Notes: generated by a model not told the origin, from the sequence alone. A stretch of DNA of 64,000 bases from Selaginella tamariscina (GCA_003024785.1 PUQB01000055.1:661661-725660); one strand, 5' to 3'. Numbered from the stretch's first letter, positions 12,382-25,632 are shown. Numbers and translations: made by a program.

Positions 12382-14543
12382 ATGGTTCGTGGATTGAACA
12401 TTAATAGGCGCGGTCTTAAGGTTGATGTTCCTCGCCAGGAGACCACATCTCCGATTTCCTGTAAGATCTCTGTCTAATTCCTGTGTTAGGTTCTCCTCAA
12501 TTCGTCGTGTGTGTGTATGATAGTAGAAATGTGGTGCTGAATTGTGGGTATCTATCTTGGGTTTTCCTCAATTCATCAAATACTTGGTTTTATGCTATCT
12601 ATCTTGCATATATATATGTGTTTTGTGGTACTTATATGCTATCTCTTACATGGGTGGCTATATGCACGCATGCATGGATATACGGGGTAATATGTTCTCT
12701 CTGTTATAGAACTGCTAGCGGTACATTTCAGGATGGGGATATCCTGCTCAATAGAGATGGATTGAGAGTTGTTACACAGGAAGCGACGACTAGTGTAAGT
12801 TGTGTATGAACATGTGCTGGTTTTGTAATAGTTGTTAATGTTTTTATATAGCCTGTAGATGGTCAGATTGTACTCACAGACTTGGAAGCGGTCAAGGTTA
12901 TAGGTAAAGGAAGCAGCGGCGTTGTACAGCTCGTTCGTCATAAATGGACCGGTCAAGTTTTTGCTCTTAAGGTCATATGTTTATATTGTGTATGTATGTA
13001 AAGGTGTATACACAGAATACATAAATATTTATTATGCACCGCTCCGAGTTCTTACATTCCATTACGCGGAGATGTATATGTTCTATGTACATCTATGAAT
13101 ATATTTATGAGTACTATCGACATACACGTGTGTGTGTATGGGTCTCTAACTTGTACAATGTGAAACATATGCAGGTGATTCAAATGAATATCCAAGAGAC
13201 GGTGCGAAGGCAAATCGTCCAGGAAATAAAAATAAACCAATCCTCACTGTGTCCATATGTTGTGGTTTGCTACGAGGCATTTTACAACAATGGAGTCATT
13301 TCCATTGTTCTTGAGTACATGGACGGAGGCTCCCTTCTAGACGTCATTAAGGAAGTCACTGCTCTCCCTGAACCGTATTTAGCAGCCATTTGCAAACAGG
13401 TTAACACTGTTTCCATACATTTACACACATATGCATCCATATATGTTATGTTATGATACATCACTGTTATGTTTATCAGGTGTTGAAAGGACTTATGTAT
13501 TTGCACCTTGACCGTCATATAATTCACCGTGATATTAAGCCTTCGAATTCTTGTGAATCATAGAGGCGAAGTGAAGATCACTGATTTTGGTGTCAGTGCT
13601 GTTCTAGCAAGCTCTATGGGCCAGAGGGACACGTTTGTGGGGACGTACACATACATGTCGGTACGTACGTATGTGTATCTCTCTCCACACACACACACAC
13701 ACACACATAGACAGGCACATGTACTTGTATGTTCCTTGTCGTGTGTGTTGTGTTTAGTATACTGATTCGAGGGTTGGGACGGAGCCGGAGAGGATCAGTG
13801 GGAAAACTTATACAATGACAGTGATATATGGAGTTTGGGGCTGACCGTGCTCGAGTGTGCGACTGGCCGTTTCCTTACCTTTCCACCGGACAAGAAGGCG
13901 GCTTTCTTAACTTCTACGAGCTCCTGGAGACCATCGTGGACCAACCTCCCCCGTTGCTTCCCCAGAAATGTTCTCCTCCGAATTCTGCTCTTTCATCTCT
14001 GCCTGGTATGTACCCGCGCGCACCAGTTATACTTAAAGACATTAGTTATCAACACACACACACACACACAGTGCATCCTTATACACATATTATGGTGAAA
14101 TGATTAGAAGTACGTGCGCGTGTAAATTAAATACTCACCCACAACTTGCTAACGCACATCGTGTAACTAGTCTCTCTGTCTATTTGCATTGCTCTCATGC
14201 ATAAAGAACGCCGGCACAGGCTGCATAGATAAACGTGAGTGCGCGTTTTTTTGTATATCCATTTAAAAGCTATGCACACATTCTTGCTGCCTCATACATT
14301 TTCTTGTTTCAGCATTCAGAAGGATCCCAAGGATAGGATGTCTGCTGCAGATTTGTTTGGTAAGTTTTGAACACACATACACAAACACCCACGTACGCAA
14401 CGCCGTATGTTTTGCATTTGCAGAGGCATCCGTTTATAAGAAAATACGAAAACGAGGACATTAACTTGGCCGTGTTGGTTCCCAAGGTTCCACTGGTGGT
14501 GCTCCATAAAAGAACGCAACCTTGTATTAATCGTAAATTTTAA
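12382..14543 (+). CDS. MKK6: MAP kinase kinase, MKK6 type
   Basis: Eight exons (about 12382-12460, 12710-12794, 12852-12971, 13175-13399, 13480-13660, 13785-14005, 14313-14359, 14410-14543). The N-terminus and [13 protein letters not shown] match the MKK6 group. Then come the glycine loop [10 protein letters not shown], catalytic lysine in [36 protein letters not shown], the activation segment [17 protein letters not shown] and the tail [18 protein letters not shown]. In seed plants MKK6 acts between ANP-type MAPKKKs and MPK4-type kinases in cytokinesis. The frame breaks after KPSN (2 nt, near 13548), near 13814 (AAA to AA), 13872 (CCC to CC) and 13979 (GG to G), and three splice phases are off by one. 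With these repaired in thought the protein is full length, so it is either a very young pseudogene or a draft-quality error. Confidence 0.85.
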
Positions 14544-14909
14544 AAAAACGCGCTAATTAGTAGCTAATAAATCAGTGCTTATGTGTCATCTGACGTGACA
14601 GAGTAAACATGTCATAGCTATCTAGCGCATGAACAAACATGTTGTGTTTTTCTTTGTTCCCGTGCTTGTTTCTAGGGTTTGAGTGGGCAGGTGAGGGTTG
14701 AATTCAGCGCGCCAGGGCCCTCGCTTGCTCAGCAGGCGATGGATTGTTGTTCGTTCTGTATTGAATTTGATTCCTGAATTTTGGATTGGATTGATACTGT
14801 CCGTCCTCGCCCTTCTCAATGTGTTGGCATTCAAGGTATATTGTATATAAGATATGTGTTCTATTATGCTGAATTCCCTTATTTTCTCCAGCAGATATTG
14901 AGGATCAGG
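14544..14909. promoter_or_regulatory. Intergenic and 5' leader of the RING-H2 gene
   Basis: Short gap after MKK6. A probable leader intron (donor GTATATTG near 14836, acceptor CAG at 14902-14904) precedes the start codon. An in-frame ATG at 14781 would make a longer protein by reading through that intron. Confidence 0.4.
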
Positions 14910-17900
14910 ATGCAGAGAATGCGGCAGAATTCAGGGTTGAGGAATCCCGAGGAAATGCAGAGAGCCATGAATACAGCTAGGTTGGGGCTGTCCGAGATGG
15001 CAGGATCTCGACCCAGTCCAGATTTGCTGTTTGATTCCGACATGCCGGCTCTCTCGTTGCCAGCGGCCGCTCAAACGCTGGATTTGTCCTTTAGGGACGC
15101 GCCAAGAGCGTCGAGATCCTTCTCTACCAGAGCTGCGAGGATGGCGAGCTACAGGGCGAGGGGAGTCCCGCAGCTCGTCCGGAACCCGGAGGTGGCGCAT
15201 GCAGGAGACGGGGAGATTGACGTCTTCCACGACTGCATGGATGTGGAGGAGAATGCTGCCAATTTTTCTAACATGTTTGATGATCTCGACCTAGAGGGGA
15301 CCGAGCCGAGGATCGAGGATAGTCTGCAAAGAGAAGCGCCTGTTTTTGATCCGGTAGCTCCACCGGCTGTGGGTAGCAGCAGTGCCAGGGGAGGACTCCC
15401 ATGCAAGAGGAAGAGCTGCAACATACCGGCTGCGAGTGCACCTCATGGATATCAGGAGAGAAACGAGGCTCCTAACTTCCCTGGGCAGAGGCCGTCTTTG
15501 GTGCTGCCTCCCCCAACCATGAGTGGTGCTTCTTCTTCGAGATCTACTCCCTTTATGGAGGGTCCTCGGCCTCAGAAGACACGGCTATCGTCTGACCTGC
15601 TTGAGCCCTCTGGTACAATGTTTGCGAGTCCGGATTTCAATCCAAGTGAGCACCAGAGAGGAGCACGGAGAGCTGAGTCATTCCGTGCAAGGCCGCCTGC
15701 TGAGTACACGAATCCGGACTCAATTCACCTAGCGTTTCCTGCTGCACGGGATGGGAATGTTCCATTTGCAGGAACTGCAAGAGGGCCGAGGACTGGACCT
15801 GGAATGGTTACTCAGGGACTCACGAGGAGAATGGGGAGGACAGGTTCAAACAGGAGCTTTCTGCATTCGCCTGCCAGTCACCACAGGGAACAATCGGAGG
15901 CCCGTGCAAGGAGCATCAGAATGGCATGCCTGGAGAATGGTATGCTCTCAAATGCACCAAATGCCCCTAACCACCACCATGGTTCCTCTGTACGTCGTGG
16001 AGGTGCAAACTACGTGCCCACGCTGAGGAATCCCTCTGTAGCAGAGGGAAGACACGGATATAGTGGGCGTTCTTCCATGTTTTCCAGGCTGCCTCCGCCA
16101 CAACACAATGTTCCTCCTCCACAGGCTCCGATTTCTCTGTTGGATGCCCCTGAGATGAGGTCTACGATGAATGTTTTTGATGGTTTCCGTCCCCCAGCTT
16201 TTGCACGGAGGGAGCTTGTTGAAGGTTTCATGGCTTTGCCTTCTGCGGAGTTTGACTGGGAACATCGTCCTCGCCTTATGGCCGGTGGACTTGCTGAGGT
16301 AACTCATATCTAATAATCTCTATGTAATTATTAGATATGTCTAGCTTCATATCATAGCAAACATTAGAAGTGTGTGTGTGAGTGAGTGAGAGAGAGAACT
16401 GCTCTAACAGGATTTCATAAGAGTATTTAATAACAGTTGTCGTGTCTGTATGATGAGTGTATAATATGCATGTGTTTAATTCAGATAATGCGAGCACTGG
16501 AACGTGTTGAAAGGGATGAAGATTTGACACGAGAGGTAAGAGGGTTTCATTTCTTAAACACGCATGCACATGCATTCATGTAATGGAAGACTAGTATTTG
16601 CGCACATCTTGACAAGCTTTTTGTTCTCTCTCAAAGCTTAATCATAGTCGATGGAAATGTTTAACATAGTTAAAAGAGCTTGCATAATACACCGTTTGTA
16701 TGCAGCAACTTATGATGTTGGAAGCTACTACATTTTTGTTTGGTGGGATTGGATTACATGATGATCATAGCGACTGGAGACTGGACATTGATAACATGTC
16801 TTATGAGGTAATCTTCGTGCTTTTCTCGTTCATGTCTGCCATAAAGTTTTCTGTTTGTGTTTACAGGAGTTGCTTGCTCTCGGGGATCGTATTGGGACAG
16901 TGTCCACTGGTTTGTCTGAAGACGTGATAGCCAAGCAGCTGGAGAAAAGTGTGTATGCTGCGGCTTTTGCTCGGAGCTCGGAAGACAGTGACATCAAGTG
17001 CTGCATTTGCCAAGTAAGTCGTATACATTTATGTGCGTACGTGTAAGTGGTTGTGTGCATAGTGGTAAGCGATATGTGTTTATCAGACGTGGCAATTTCT
17101 CTATTCTTGTTTTATCATATTATATGAGATATTATATTGGATATGTTCTGGCTTTAGCCAGTATTGGCACACGCAAACGAAACTATGTTCAAGGCTGCAG
17201 TATATTTATTCAATTTGTTGTTGTAAGAATTATATTGAGTGTACATACAGTACAATATTAATTGTTGTACATGTATACCCTTACTAACTTAGTAAAGTGA
17301 ATCCATCTTACTAAGATACAAGGGCGCGAATAATATTCACATTACGAGCGTGCCTTTCTTAGCTGTCGTGGTATATCTACATATAGATATGTGTTTGTAT
17401 GTCATGAATGCATAGTTTCATGCATAGTATGCATTACTAGCGTGATTATGGACCCTGTTAATATTATTATTTTATTATAATTATAAGAATCGTGCTGGAT
17501 ATATTCTTAATTATTGGTTAACCATTCTCTCTCTGCGTGTGTGTGCTGTTTGTTGTATCACTTTGTATGTCTACCTCTGAGTTGAGGTTTAGTTTTGTAT
17601 AAGTGGAATGCTAGACTTCTATATATTATTACTATACATATCTGATGTTAATTACTGATAACTCGAAGACAATATTTATTAATACGTTTGATGTGGATAA
17701 TGCGTGCGTGCGTGCGTGCGAGTGTGTACTCAAAGTTAATACTGCAGGAGGAATTCGAGGAGGAAGTGGAACTAGGAACGATCAAGTGCGGGCACAACTA
17801 CCACACAGAGTGTATCCGTCAGTGGCTGATCCGCAAGAACACATGTCCCATATGCAAGGCAACGGCATTGCCCGAGCCTCCGGAGCCCTCGAGTCCTCCA

Positions 17901-17918
17901 GAGTCGCCAGTCTTCTGA
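14910..17918 (+). CDS. RING-H2 E3 ubiquitin ligase, MBR1/2-like
   Basis: Five coding exons (14910-16298, 16485-16535, 16706-16807, 16867-17013, 17748-17918), all in frame with GT/AG introns. I start at 14910 because MQRMRQNSG resembles the usual MQGQR start of plant MBR-type ligases. A long disordered Ser/Pro/Arg-rich region (about 1-460) is followed by a conserved segment, ELLALGDRIGTVSTGLSED. The C-terminal RING-H2 has CCICQEEF, then CGHNYHTECIRQWL and CPICK; all eight zinc ligands are present. Such proteins transfer ubiquitin to nuclear targets; Arabidopsis MBR1/2 act on Mediator subunit MED25 in flowering, and the target here is unknown. Intron 4 is 734 bp, unusually long for this window. 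No frame break is seen, unlike the two genes to the left. Confidence 0.85.
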
Positions 17919-19269
17919 CGTGCGTCCAATTCAAGTAAGTTATTTCTATTCTACCCACAATGGGGCAAGTCGGTTATCAATAAATCAAGTCCAGTCTTTA
18001 TAACTTATATATCTTGTTGCTTAAATTAATATATATATATTGTAATTAGCTCTTTTATTCAGTGTAAAGTGTTAATAAATTTAGTCATCTGTTTTTTAAA
18101 CTTTATTCATATAGTACTTACACAGTTTTATGGAAAAATGCCCCTATGTTAACTTAGGACTGGATGGGAAGTGAGCATTATATATATACATACATACACA
18201 GATCCTGCATACAGGCACCGGACACACCAAAGCGTGCACACACATGACATATCAGCTACATCAATTTACCATCCAAGTATATAAATACTAAAATTTCAGG
18301 AACTAAGTTATTCTTAAGATCAACTTATTACTTATAAACTAGTTATACTTGGTATAAACCATAGAGGTTACATTAGGTAGTGAGAAAGATACAATCGTAT
18401 GAACATGCATATACTATTGAGGCTAGTTTTCATAATCACAGTTAATTAAGTTAATTATTTAATGATTTTATATGCATTTAAAGGATCTGTATACATGATT
18501 TGATATATATAATTTTTCTTTAAATACATGTTTTTTCCTGGTTTTTTTTTTAAATAACCGTAAATTTGAAATAACTCTCTCAATGTATTATACATCATAG
18601 ACATCCTTATCGGGACGAAATATGTGTTTACTTAATTATAAACTTGTGTGTGTGTGTGTGTTGGACCTCTATTTAGTATATTAATAATCATATGTTATAG
18701 ATCTGAGTATGAACCTATTAATCAAGTTTTAATTAATCAAGTTTTAATTAATTACCACTAATACAAAAGGGGGCTGGATTGTGAAAGCTTGTAGAGGCAC
18801 AAATCTAACTTATATATATATATATATATATACACAAAATCAGTTGAATAAGGACTAGAATCAATCGTGTACATATATTTCTTTGATACACGTGCACGCA
18901 CGCACACAACACACACTCGTGATATGTACTTGGTAGAACTAGAACATGACTAGCTGTCTATGTGGGTTCAGAATTAGGGACACCATGGTAATAATTGGGG
19001 AACAAGTCTGGGTATGTTAATGTTATAACTTGGAGCACTCTATCTTTGAGATTAGCCTCTCTTGTGGGTTCTATGTGTGCTTGCTAACCTCTCCTTGGAA
19101 CTTGCACTCTTATCCAACACGCTTTTGAGTCAGCCGATTTGCGGCTCAAGCATCAATATCCAGCATTAAGCTTCCTAATGTACATACAGAGTTTATTAAT
19201 GAATATATAATATATATATATATTCACTTCTGCCTATAGTTAATAATCTACCTTGTCGGTTGTCTTCTC
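17919..19269. other. AT-rich intergenic stretch
   Basis: No gene recognised. Contains a TA dinucleotide run at about 18811-18832, a short GT run near 18648 and a local direct repeat of AATCAAGTTTTAATTA at 18720-18752. Confidence 0.5.
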
Positions 19270-19980
19270 CAAGTGCAGCTTTCTGTCATCGACTCGTTTG
19301 CCAGTGATTTTGGTACATCTCCAACTGGTTGTTACACACTTGTTAACACGCACACACGCACAGACACAAAACACACCTTACTATGCTCTGAATTAAAGGT
19401 CTCACATAGAAAACTGTTCCATCTGACAACGATTTAGCAGCAAAAGTCTAAGGCTGCGCTGCTGCTTCTTTGTCACAACAACTACCGTCCCGTTCACTAT
19501 GAAAACCCAGAGTATAAACTAATTAAGAATAATAATAATAGCAAATAACTAATTAAACTACCTTACGACAAGATTCATAAAAAGCAATCTATATGCTAGA
19601 TGCTATGTGTCTTTAAGTTTATGTCAATGTTTAGGATAAAAACGTGGTGTTATTAAAGAACTTCCTTCTCTCTCACACGCACATGCATGCGTATAAATTC
19701 GTCTATGGTGGTTAATAAAGTGATTGTACGGTCCTACATACATAGTTTTAAGCATATGTGCACCTGGAGTATAGCTAGAAAGGAGAAGGTGTCAGATCTA
19801 TGTCAACAATTATTAACTATTATAGTAGTTGATAAATCTATGTTGAGGAGTTATTATGGACAAAGGACAAGAAACAAACAAAACATTTAGGCTAGTTCAG
19901 TACACTTAACTAATCGAGATAAATAAACATACACTTGAATATATATAGTGGAGGCATACTTTCCCTTGTCTCACCAGCAG

Positions 19981-21445
19981 ATGGCTGTCCATGTGTTTCT
20001 TCCTGCTCGTGTTCCTCGCGTGTGTGCAAGATACATTCGCACAAGTTTTCAACCGTACACTGGTGGCAAAGCTTAACAAGCAAGGGACTCGGATCGAGCT
20101 TTCAATAGGAACTCCTCCTCGGTCTCACCTCCTTGTACTCGACTTCGATACCAATCTCTCCATTCTTCCCTGCAATGGGCAGCGTTTTGTTCCATCCGAG
20201 TCAACCACATATGCCACTGTTCCTTGTTCGGCCAAGTCCTGCGGGGGGAATTGCTCCGCTGACAACCAGTGCCTCTTTCCCATCTCTCAGAAGACTTCTG
20301 TACCTGTTTTCATGGACGTTGTGACTCTCAATAACAGCGGTACCTCACATATATCCCCTAGTGTAAATAACGTGTCTATAGAGGAATGTACTGCATACTT
20401 CTCTGTATATATACAGCAGGCATACATATATGTTAACTGCTTCAACACACACACGTGCGTGTGTGGTGTGGTGTGTGTCTGTTATGTGTGTGCGTGTGGG
20501 GAGAGAGAGTCACTAGAAGATAGAGATCACTGCACATGAATCGATGGATGGAAACACTGCTGCACAATTCCAGTTGGATATGTAGACTGCTCTCACTAAA
20601 TGATTATATGCTGCAGACGGTAAAACATCTTCACCTCAACTTTCATTTGGCTGCTTGAAAACGAACCGAGGCGTAGCGGCAATGAGCAGGAGCAGGTTTG
20701 CAATACCGAAAGTGATCGGGCCCATGGCGAAGATCCCACCAAAGTTCACCATATGCCGCTCCAGGGATTTACCTTCCAAACTGTTCTTTGGAGAAGATAG
20801 AAGTTTTGTAGCTGGAGGTATCAACGTTTCAGACTATGTCCGTTTCATCCCCTTTTTCACAAATCCACAGCATCCAGATGGTTACTATCTTGGTCTCCAG
20901 ACAATCAACGTAGACTCTGCAAGCCTCGGGTTAGTTCTGCGTGCTTGTGCGTGTGTTTTACTAACTCAGAACTCAGGTTGAGCTCGTCTTTGTTTACTGG
21001 GGGACTCAAGATAAGCTCCAAGGACAGATACACAAAGCTTACAACATCAGCGTACACAGCAGTGGTTGATGCATTTAAGAAGTATGCATCAACGTACAAC
21101 ATTCCCGCTGTCCCTGCCATTGCACCTCTCGCCGTGTGCTTTAATGCAAACAACTTCAACTTTAACCAGCTGGGGCCTGTGGTACCTACCGTCGATCTGG
21201 TGTTCCAGAATGGTACAACTTGGAGCTTAGCAGGAGGCGACCTTATTGAACTGTTCAATGATGACAAGGTGGGGTGTCTAGCTATTGAGGATGCCGGGAA
21301 CACCTCAGTTTCTTCCCTCGGACTGTTTCAGCAGTTTGATAATCTCCTTCGCTTTGATGTTGGTGGGTCCAAGTTTGGATTCATAGACCGCTCTCTGCGT
21401 GTTCTCCGATTAAGCTGCAGTTTGGTGGGTGTCTCAAGCAGCTAG
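19981..21445 (+). CDS. TAXI/EDGP-like aspartic-protease homologue, copy 1
   Basis: Three exons (about 19981-20339, 20617-20929, 20977-21445). A signal peptide (FFLLVFLACVQDTFA) precedes TLVAKLNKQGTRIELSIGTPP. The pepsin-like first motif is altered: LVLDFDTNLSILPC stands where active enzymes have DTGS, and no DTG/DSG is seen near YTAVVDAFKKYA. This points to an inactive secreted relative of xylanase inhibitors (TAXI) or extracellular dermal glycoprotein, which bind microbial glycosidases in the apoplast. Cysteine-rich SCGGNCSADNQC and the C-terminal FDVGGSKFGFIDRSL fit. Compared with copy 2, one extra base in the signal-peptide region (near 20001) shifts the frame; translation may instead start at 19991 (MCFFLLVFLACV). 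Function is inferred from the family only. Confidence 0.75.
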
Positions 21446-21557
21446 AGGAAGTTTTTCTCTTGTTATTGTATGACAATAATGAAGCTGCAGTTTGGTGGGT
21501 GTCTCAAGCAGCAGCTAGAGGAAGTTTTTCTGTTGTTATTATATGACAATAATGAAT
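21414..21557. repeat. Tandem duplication at the 3' end of TAXI-like copy 1
   Basis: A 70-bp unit beginning GCTGCAGTTTGGTGGGTG is present twice (21414-21483 and 21484-21557). It covers the last codons, stop and early 3' UTR. The second unit has one extra CAG and a few substitutions. Confidence 0.9.
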
Positions 21558-21560
21558 AAT

Positions 21561-22950
21561 GTGTTTATAGTCTCTCTCTTCATATCGAAATCACTCATAT
21601 CGGCTATTATTAATTGATTACTGTATTAATCTTTCTCTTGATCTAACTCTCTCTCTCACACAGACACGCTAACTCAAGGCTATAGAGTTACATACCGTAT
21701 ATCTTACTTGTGTTACATACATACAAACATATGCATTTATTTAACTGAGACATATGTCCTAACATGTATACATTTCTTTGGGCTTTCTGTCTCTCTCTCT
21801 CTCACACACGCGGGAAGATTGCGCCCAGACAACATTCTCTTGCGGTATATTGTGTTATGGAATACGTGGAGAACAGGAAAGCCTAGTGATGTAAAGTTGG
21901 CGCTGGCTTTATAATTTTAATGTCAATGACAAATTTATGGCAGGACTGTATCTTTCTCCTGTCAGTTGTTCAATGCATTTCAGGGCTGTGCTCTCCAACC
22001 TCTTCATGTTAATACTCAACAAGGGTAAAGATATTTTGTATTCAAAACATAGTGGACTTAATTATTTAATATAATTTATTAATTAATAAATTTTTAATTC
22101 AGTTGGTATCTTTAGTTGTTATATTTAATTCGGTGAATTTATCTCTAAATTAAACCCTTAACCTATTATTTGATAAATTAATTTCTTATAAATTTATATT
22201 TAAACTACCTTTTAGGTTTAACCAATTAATGACTCTTAATCAAATTATTATTTTAACTTGATAAGTTACCTTTAACTTGAAAGACATGTATTCAAACTTC
22301 AAGATATATGCAAGGATAGCAAATCCTTCCTTGTAACAAGGAGGCTAAGCTTTAATAATCCTTTCATCCATGTGGCATCCATATTTAGTTCACTATATGT
22401 CTTGAAATATAGTTAAGATATATTTTGTAAAATCCTTACATTACTCATCTAAATCAAACGTCAATGGTATGGAGATAGTTGTTGAACAGCACATTTGATT
22501 CACTTCATTGAATTGCAGACTTGTACATTTGAGAATCAATCTTTATACAATGGAATATGAACCAAGCCATTTAGGAATTAATATAGAGGACAACCTTTTG
22601 GAATGCATTTTGTATAAAAACTAACACTTCATCACCCAAACATAATCAGAACAAATAAATGCCGAGCATTAGTGTCGTTGCTATACTTCTGAGCATGAGA
22701 TAATCGTTAACATTTCCTTGAATAATACCAAAAGAGTTTGATTCAAATATTGTTACATGTTTGTGCATTTGTTGAAACATGACGAAAGGAAAGGAAACCA
22801 ATATCAAAAGAAACACAAGGAACAACCATATAAGGAATGAATGGGGAGACTTCAATGGATTGTGGCGCAGAAGACACATAAGCAAACTAAAGGAGGGGCA
22901 AGTACTGTCTAATCGATTTGGCACTGATTCACATACTTAGACAAATACAC
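21561..22950. other. Intergenic stretch without a recognised gene
   Basis: AT-rich. The part at 22090-22270 resembles the tandem unit near 5590-6110. Nothing else supported. Confidence 0.45.
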
Positions 22951-23290
22951 TTGAAAGTACAATTAAGTCGCTCCACTAGACCATCCGTTTATGGATGATA
23001 GGGTTTGTAAAAGATTTTTGATTCCCACCTCATAGTTAATAACTCGAAACTTCAGCTTTGAAATGTGGTCTTTGATATGAAAGAATCCACTCTGGACATC
23101 CATGTCTTAACACGACTTGATGAAATAAGAAATCTACACATGAGTTGCCTTGACCTTTGGAAGAGTCGAACCTCCACATACCATGTCAAATAGTCGACCG
23201 AACAATAGCATATGTATTCTCTGTTGTGTTGTTGTCAGAAATGGTCCAATGAGATCATATCAACCAGCTCAAAAATGCACATTGTAAAAT
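22951..23290 (-). pseudogene. Ty3/gypsy integrase relic
   Basis: On the minus strand the sequence reads VLRHGCPEWILSYQ, then PYHP, a stop where glutamine is expected, and TDGLVERLNCTFK, the hallmark of the integrase core. Upstream, DLIGPF-like and LPKVKATHV-like pieces occur in other frames. It is a few hundred bases of badly decayed integrase without recognisable LTRs. The motif is close to that of the intact integrase at 52.2-53.6 kb. Confidence 0.7.
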
Positions 23291-25341
23291 GGACATGATA
23301 CATGAAAATGGGAATATAAAATAATTTACTTAAGTTTTAATTAAGTAAGTAATATTAAATATTTAATTAAGACTTAAAATTAATTAATTAACAAATTAAT
23401 CCTTCATTAATCTTACTTAGTAAAGAATATTCCTAAAATATCTAGATATTATATTATTCTTCATTGTAAAATATTTACATAATTAAAAAAAATTATTAAA
23501 CTAATTACAAATAAATCATTTCCTTATTAACATGTTAATCTATTTGTAAATACTCTCCTTAACTATAAGAGAAACCTCCTCATTTTGTTTAAATTATCAC
23601 TTTCTGGATTAATCGAATCATTTTGGTCAATATCTTTATGTTGTTGCCACCACCTAACATCTATTAGGAGTTGCCATCCTTGTTAATACATAAGCTATGA
23701 TAAGAACAGGTGTGCATAAAGATTTATCTAGAATATGATTCCTTAAGAATAATATTGTAAAGTGCCTGGTGCTCTTCTCAATTTATAAATTTCAAAATCA
23801 CGAGAAAGAAAAGCGTCAGGTAAGTTTGATATGGTGGATATTGCTCACAAAAGTTTTAAGATTTTCTTTCTGAGGCACGTATCCAAGTAGTTTATTAGCT
23901 CATCCATGGTATTGATATTAGAATATGGGTCGAAAGTGATTGGATGGATATAAGCAATGTTTTGGTTGAGCATAGTTTGAGGAAAGTCGTCTACCACTAA
24001 GATATGTGTGTTCTTCATTTTCTTAACTGATTGATCTCCCAATGAAGCCCAATTAATCTTTCATTCTTGAAGAAGTTGGCTTGCTTTCCTTTCTTATATT
24101 ATAAAATTCGAGAAGTTTATAACATATTCGTTGGATAAAAATTCATCTTTATGGAATCTCTTCTACAACACTACAATGTGTGTTAAGTAAATGTAACAAT
24201 GTGTCAAATTGTAAATCTGCATGCATGATAAATTCCATAAGTGCACCATCTCCTTAAGTTTTTGAAATAAACGGTCCAACCCCGGACAAAAAATAACATC
24301 ATGTTGAAATTTACCATAACAACGAATGAAATCTCTTGTTTGATTTCTTTTCCTGTCCTCATGCCTTGTTAATGAAGTAAAACACCATTGACATTCAACA
24401 AACAAATATGATCATGAGTAACAAGGGCAACATTGCCTCTTGAATGCTTTGCAACTCATTGTTTGATTCTTTCACATTTATCTTTTAATATATATTGTTG
24501 CCGATCCCTTTATCATTTACTTGTACATCATCCTTACAAATTCAGATATTGCAGGTGCTGAAGAAAGTAATTTAAGGAACTGAAGGCAATAGAAATGGTG
24601 ATGCAAAAAACTGAAGTGGTCCCTCAGTAAAGATGTTTTGAGCTGCATTATTATCCATTCTGCATGAACTCAGTCATTCTGACATGTGGCACAAGAAATT
24701 TTGCCAAACCCCTCTCTTACTATGCCACTACTAAAAATCCATGTTCTCAACTTTCATTACATCTGCAAAATGATAGTTAGCTGGCCTTATAATTAGTAAA
24801 ATATATTTATTTTGTTAATGTGTGACATGTTTGAACTAAAAGCTTCATTAATTCTTGAGAATTTATTTTCTGTACAAATATAAACGAAATATACAAAAAT
24901 GCCTTATGTTACACTCATTTACAACTATTTGTCACTTTTAACAATTTATTAATAATTTTCTTCGCTATTACCTTCTGAGTGAGGCAAAAAAGGTTTTAGC
25001 ATTGAAGATCGTTCAACATCTCTCGGTTCTTCTGTTGATGTTTCATGATCAATGGAGTAAATGAATGTTTTGTACTCCTTGAGATAACTTCTAGTTTAAT
25101 ATCTAGTTCAAGATCGTTCTTAAACTTTGACATTGAACCAGATTCCTCCTCAGAGTATTGCACTTCTTGAGAGGGAATTTCCCAAATACTCTTGTATGGG
25201 TTTGTTAGGTAGTCAGTTGAGAACCTCTCTATCCACTTGTTCAAGTCCTCAACCATGTCTTATCATTTTCAACGGTAAACACACATGATCTCGAAGATAA
25301 CACTCCTTCAAGACGGATCCTTAGTGCAATAGTCAAAACCC
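23291..25341. other. AT-rich stretch with unidentified short open frames
   Basis: Minus-strand open frames at 23845-24042 (contains FDPYSNINTMDELINYLDT), 24163-24405 and 24996-25256 have protein-like composition but match no family I know. They may be further retroelement debris. No RNA gene seen. Confidence 0.35.
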
Positions 25342-25632
25342 ATGCATTACTATGAGGACCCTGATCAAGTTGATGATGCTCCATGCAACCTGACTTGTAA
25401 TGTTTGGATAACATACATTGCTGAATATGTCCCTTTTAGCTATCAGTGTATTGGATGGATTCAGCCCGTTGAGTGCAAACATATGCCTAGCCAGTCATTT
25501 GGAAGTTTTAAAATTGTTTGGTGCATTCTAAACCTAAATGAACAACCGCATCAATACACTTGGGATCAGCATCGTTTATATAAAATCCAGTCTAATGATG
25601 ACTATATGAACCATGTCATGGCACCATTGTAG
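25342..25632 (+). pseudogene. Unidentified fragment, perhaps 3' end of an LTR element
   Basis: A 96-codon open frame (contains CNVWITYIAEYVPFSYQCIG) ends just before a purine tract, TTTGAGGGGG at 25640-25649. That purine tract is placed as a polypurine tract would be before a 3' LTR. I do not recognise the protein. Confidence 0.3.

Larger units (their letters stand above)
19270..21560 (+). repeat. Inverted duplication, left arm (TAXI-like gene and upstream flank)
   Basis: This arm carries the TAXI-like gene plus about 700 bp of upstream sequence. The same order recurs on the opposite strand at about 47270-49340. The shared flank includes the motif near 19280-19320 (TCGTTTGCCAGTGATTTTGG) against its counterpart near 49310-49335. 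Coding exons are almost identical over long stretches; introns and flanks have diverged by microsatellite change. Confidence 0.8.

Noticed and set aside
14781-14909. Upstream in-frame start for the RING-H2 gene
   Set aside because: The extra residues read through a probable leader intron, and MQRMRQNSG at 14910 resembles the family's start.
18811-18832. TA run as a promoter element
   Set aside because: It is a simple dinucleotide repeat with no gene start nearby.
23845-24405. Minus-strand open frames as host genes
   Set aside because: They are short, isolated, lie in retroelement-rich DNA and match nothing I recognise; kept only as unidentified sequence.
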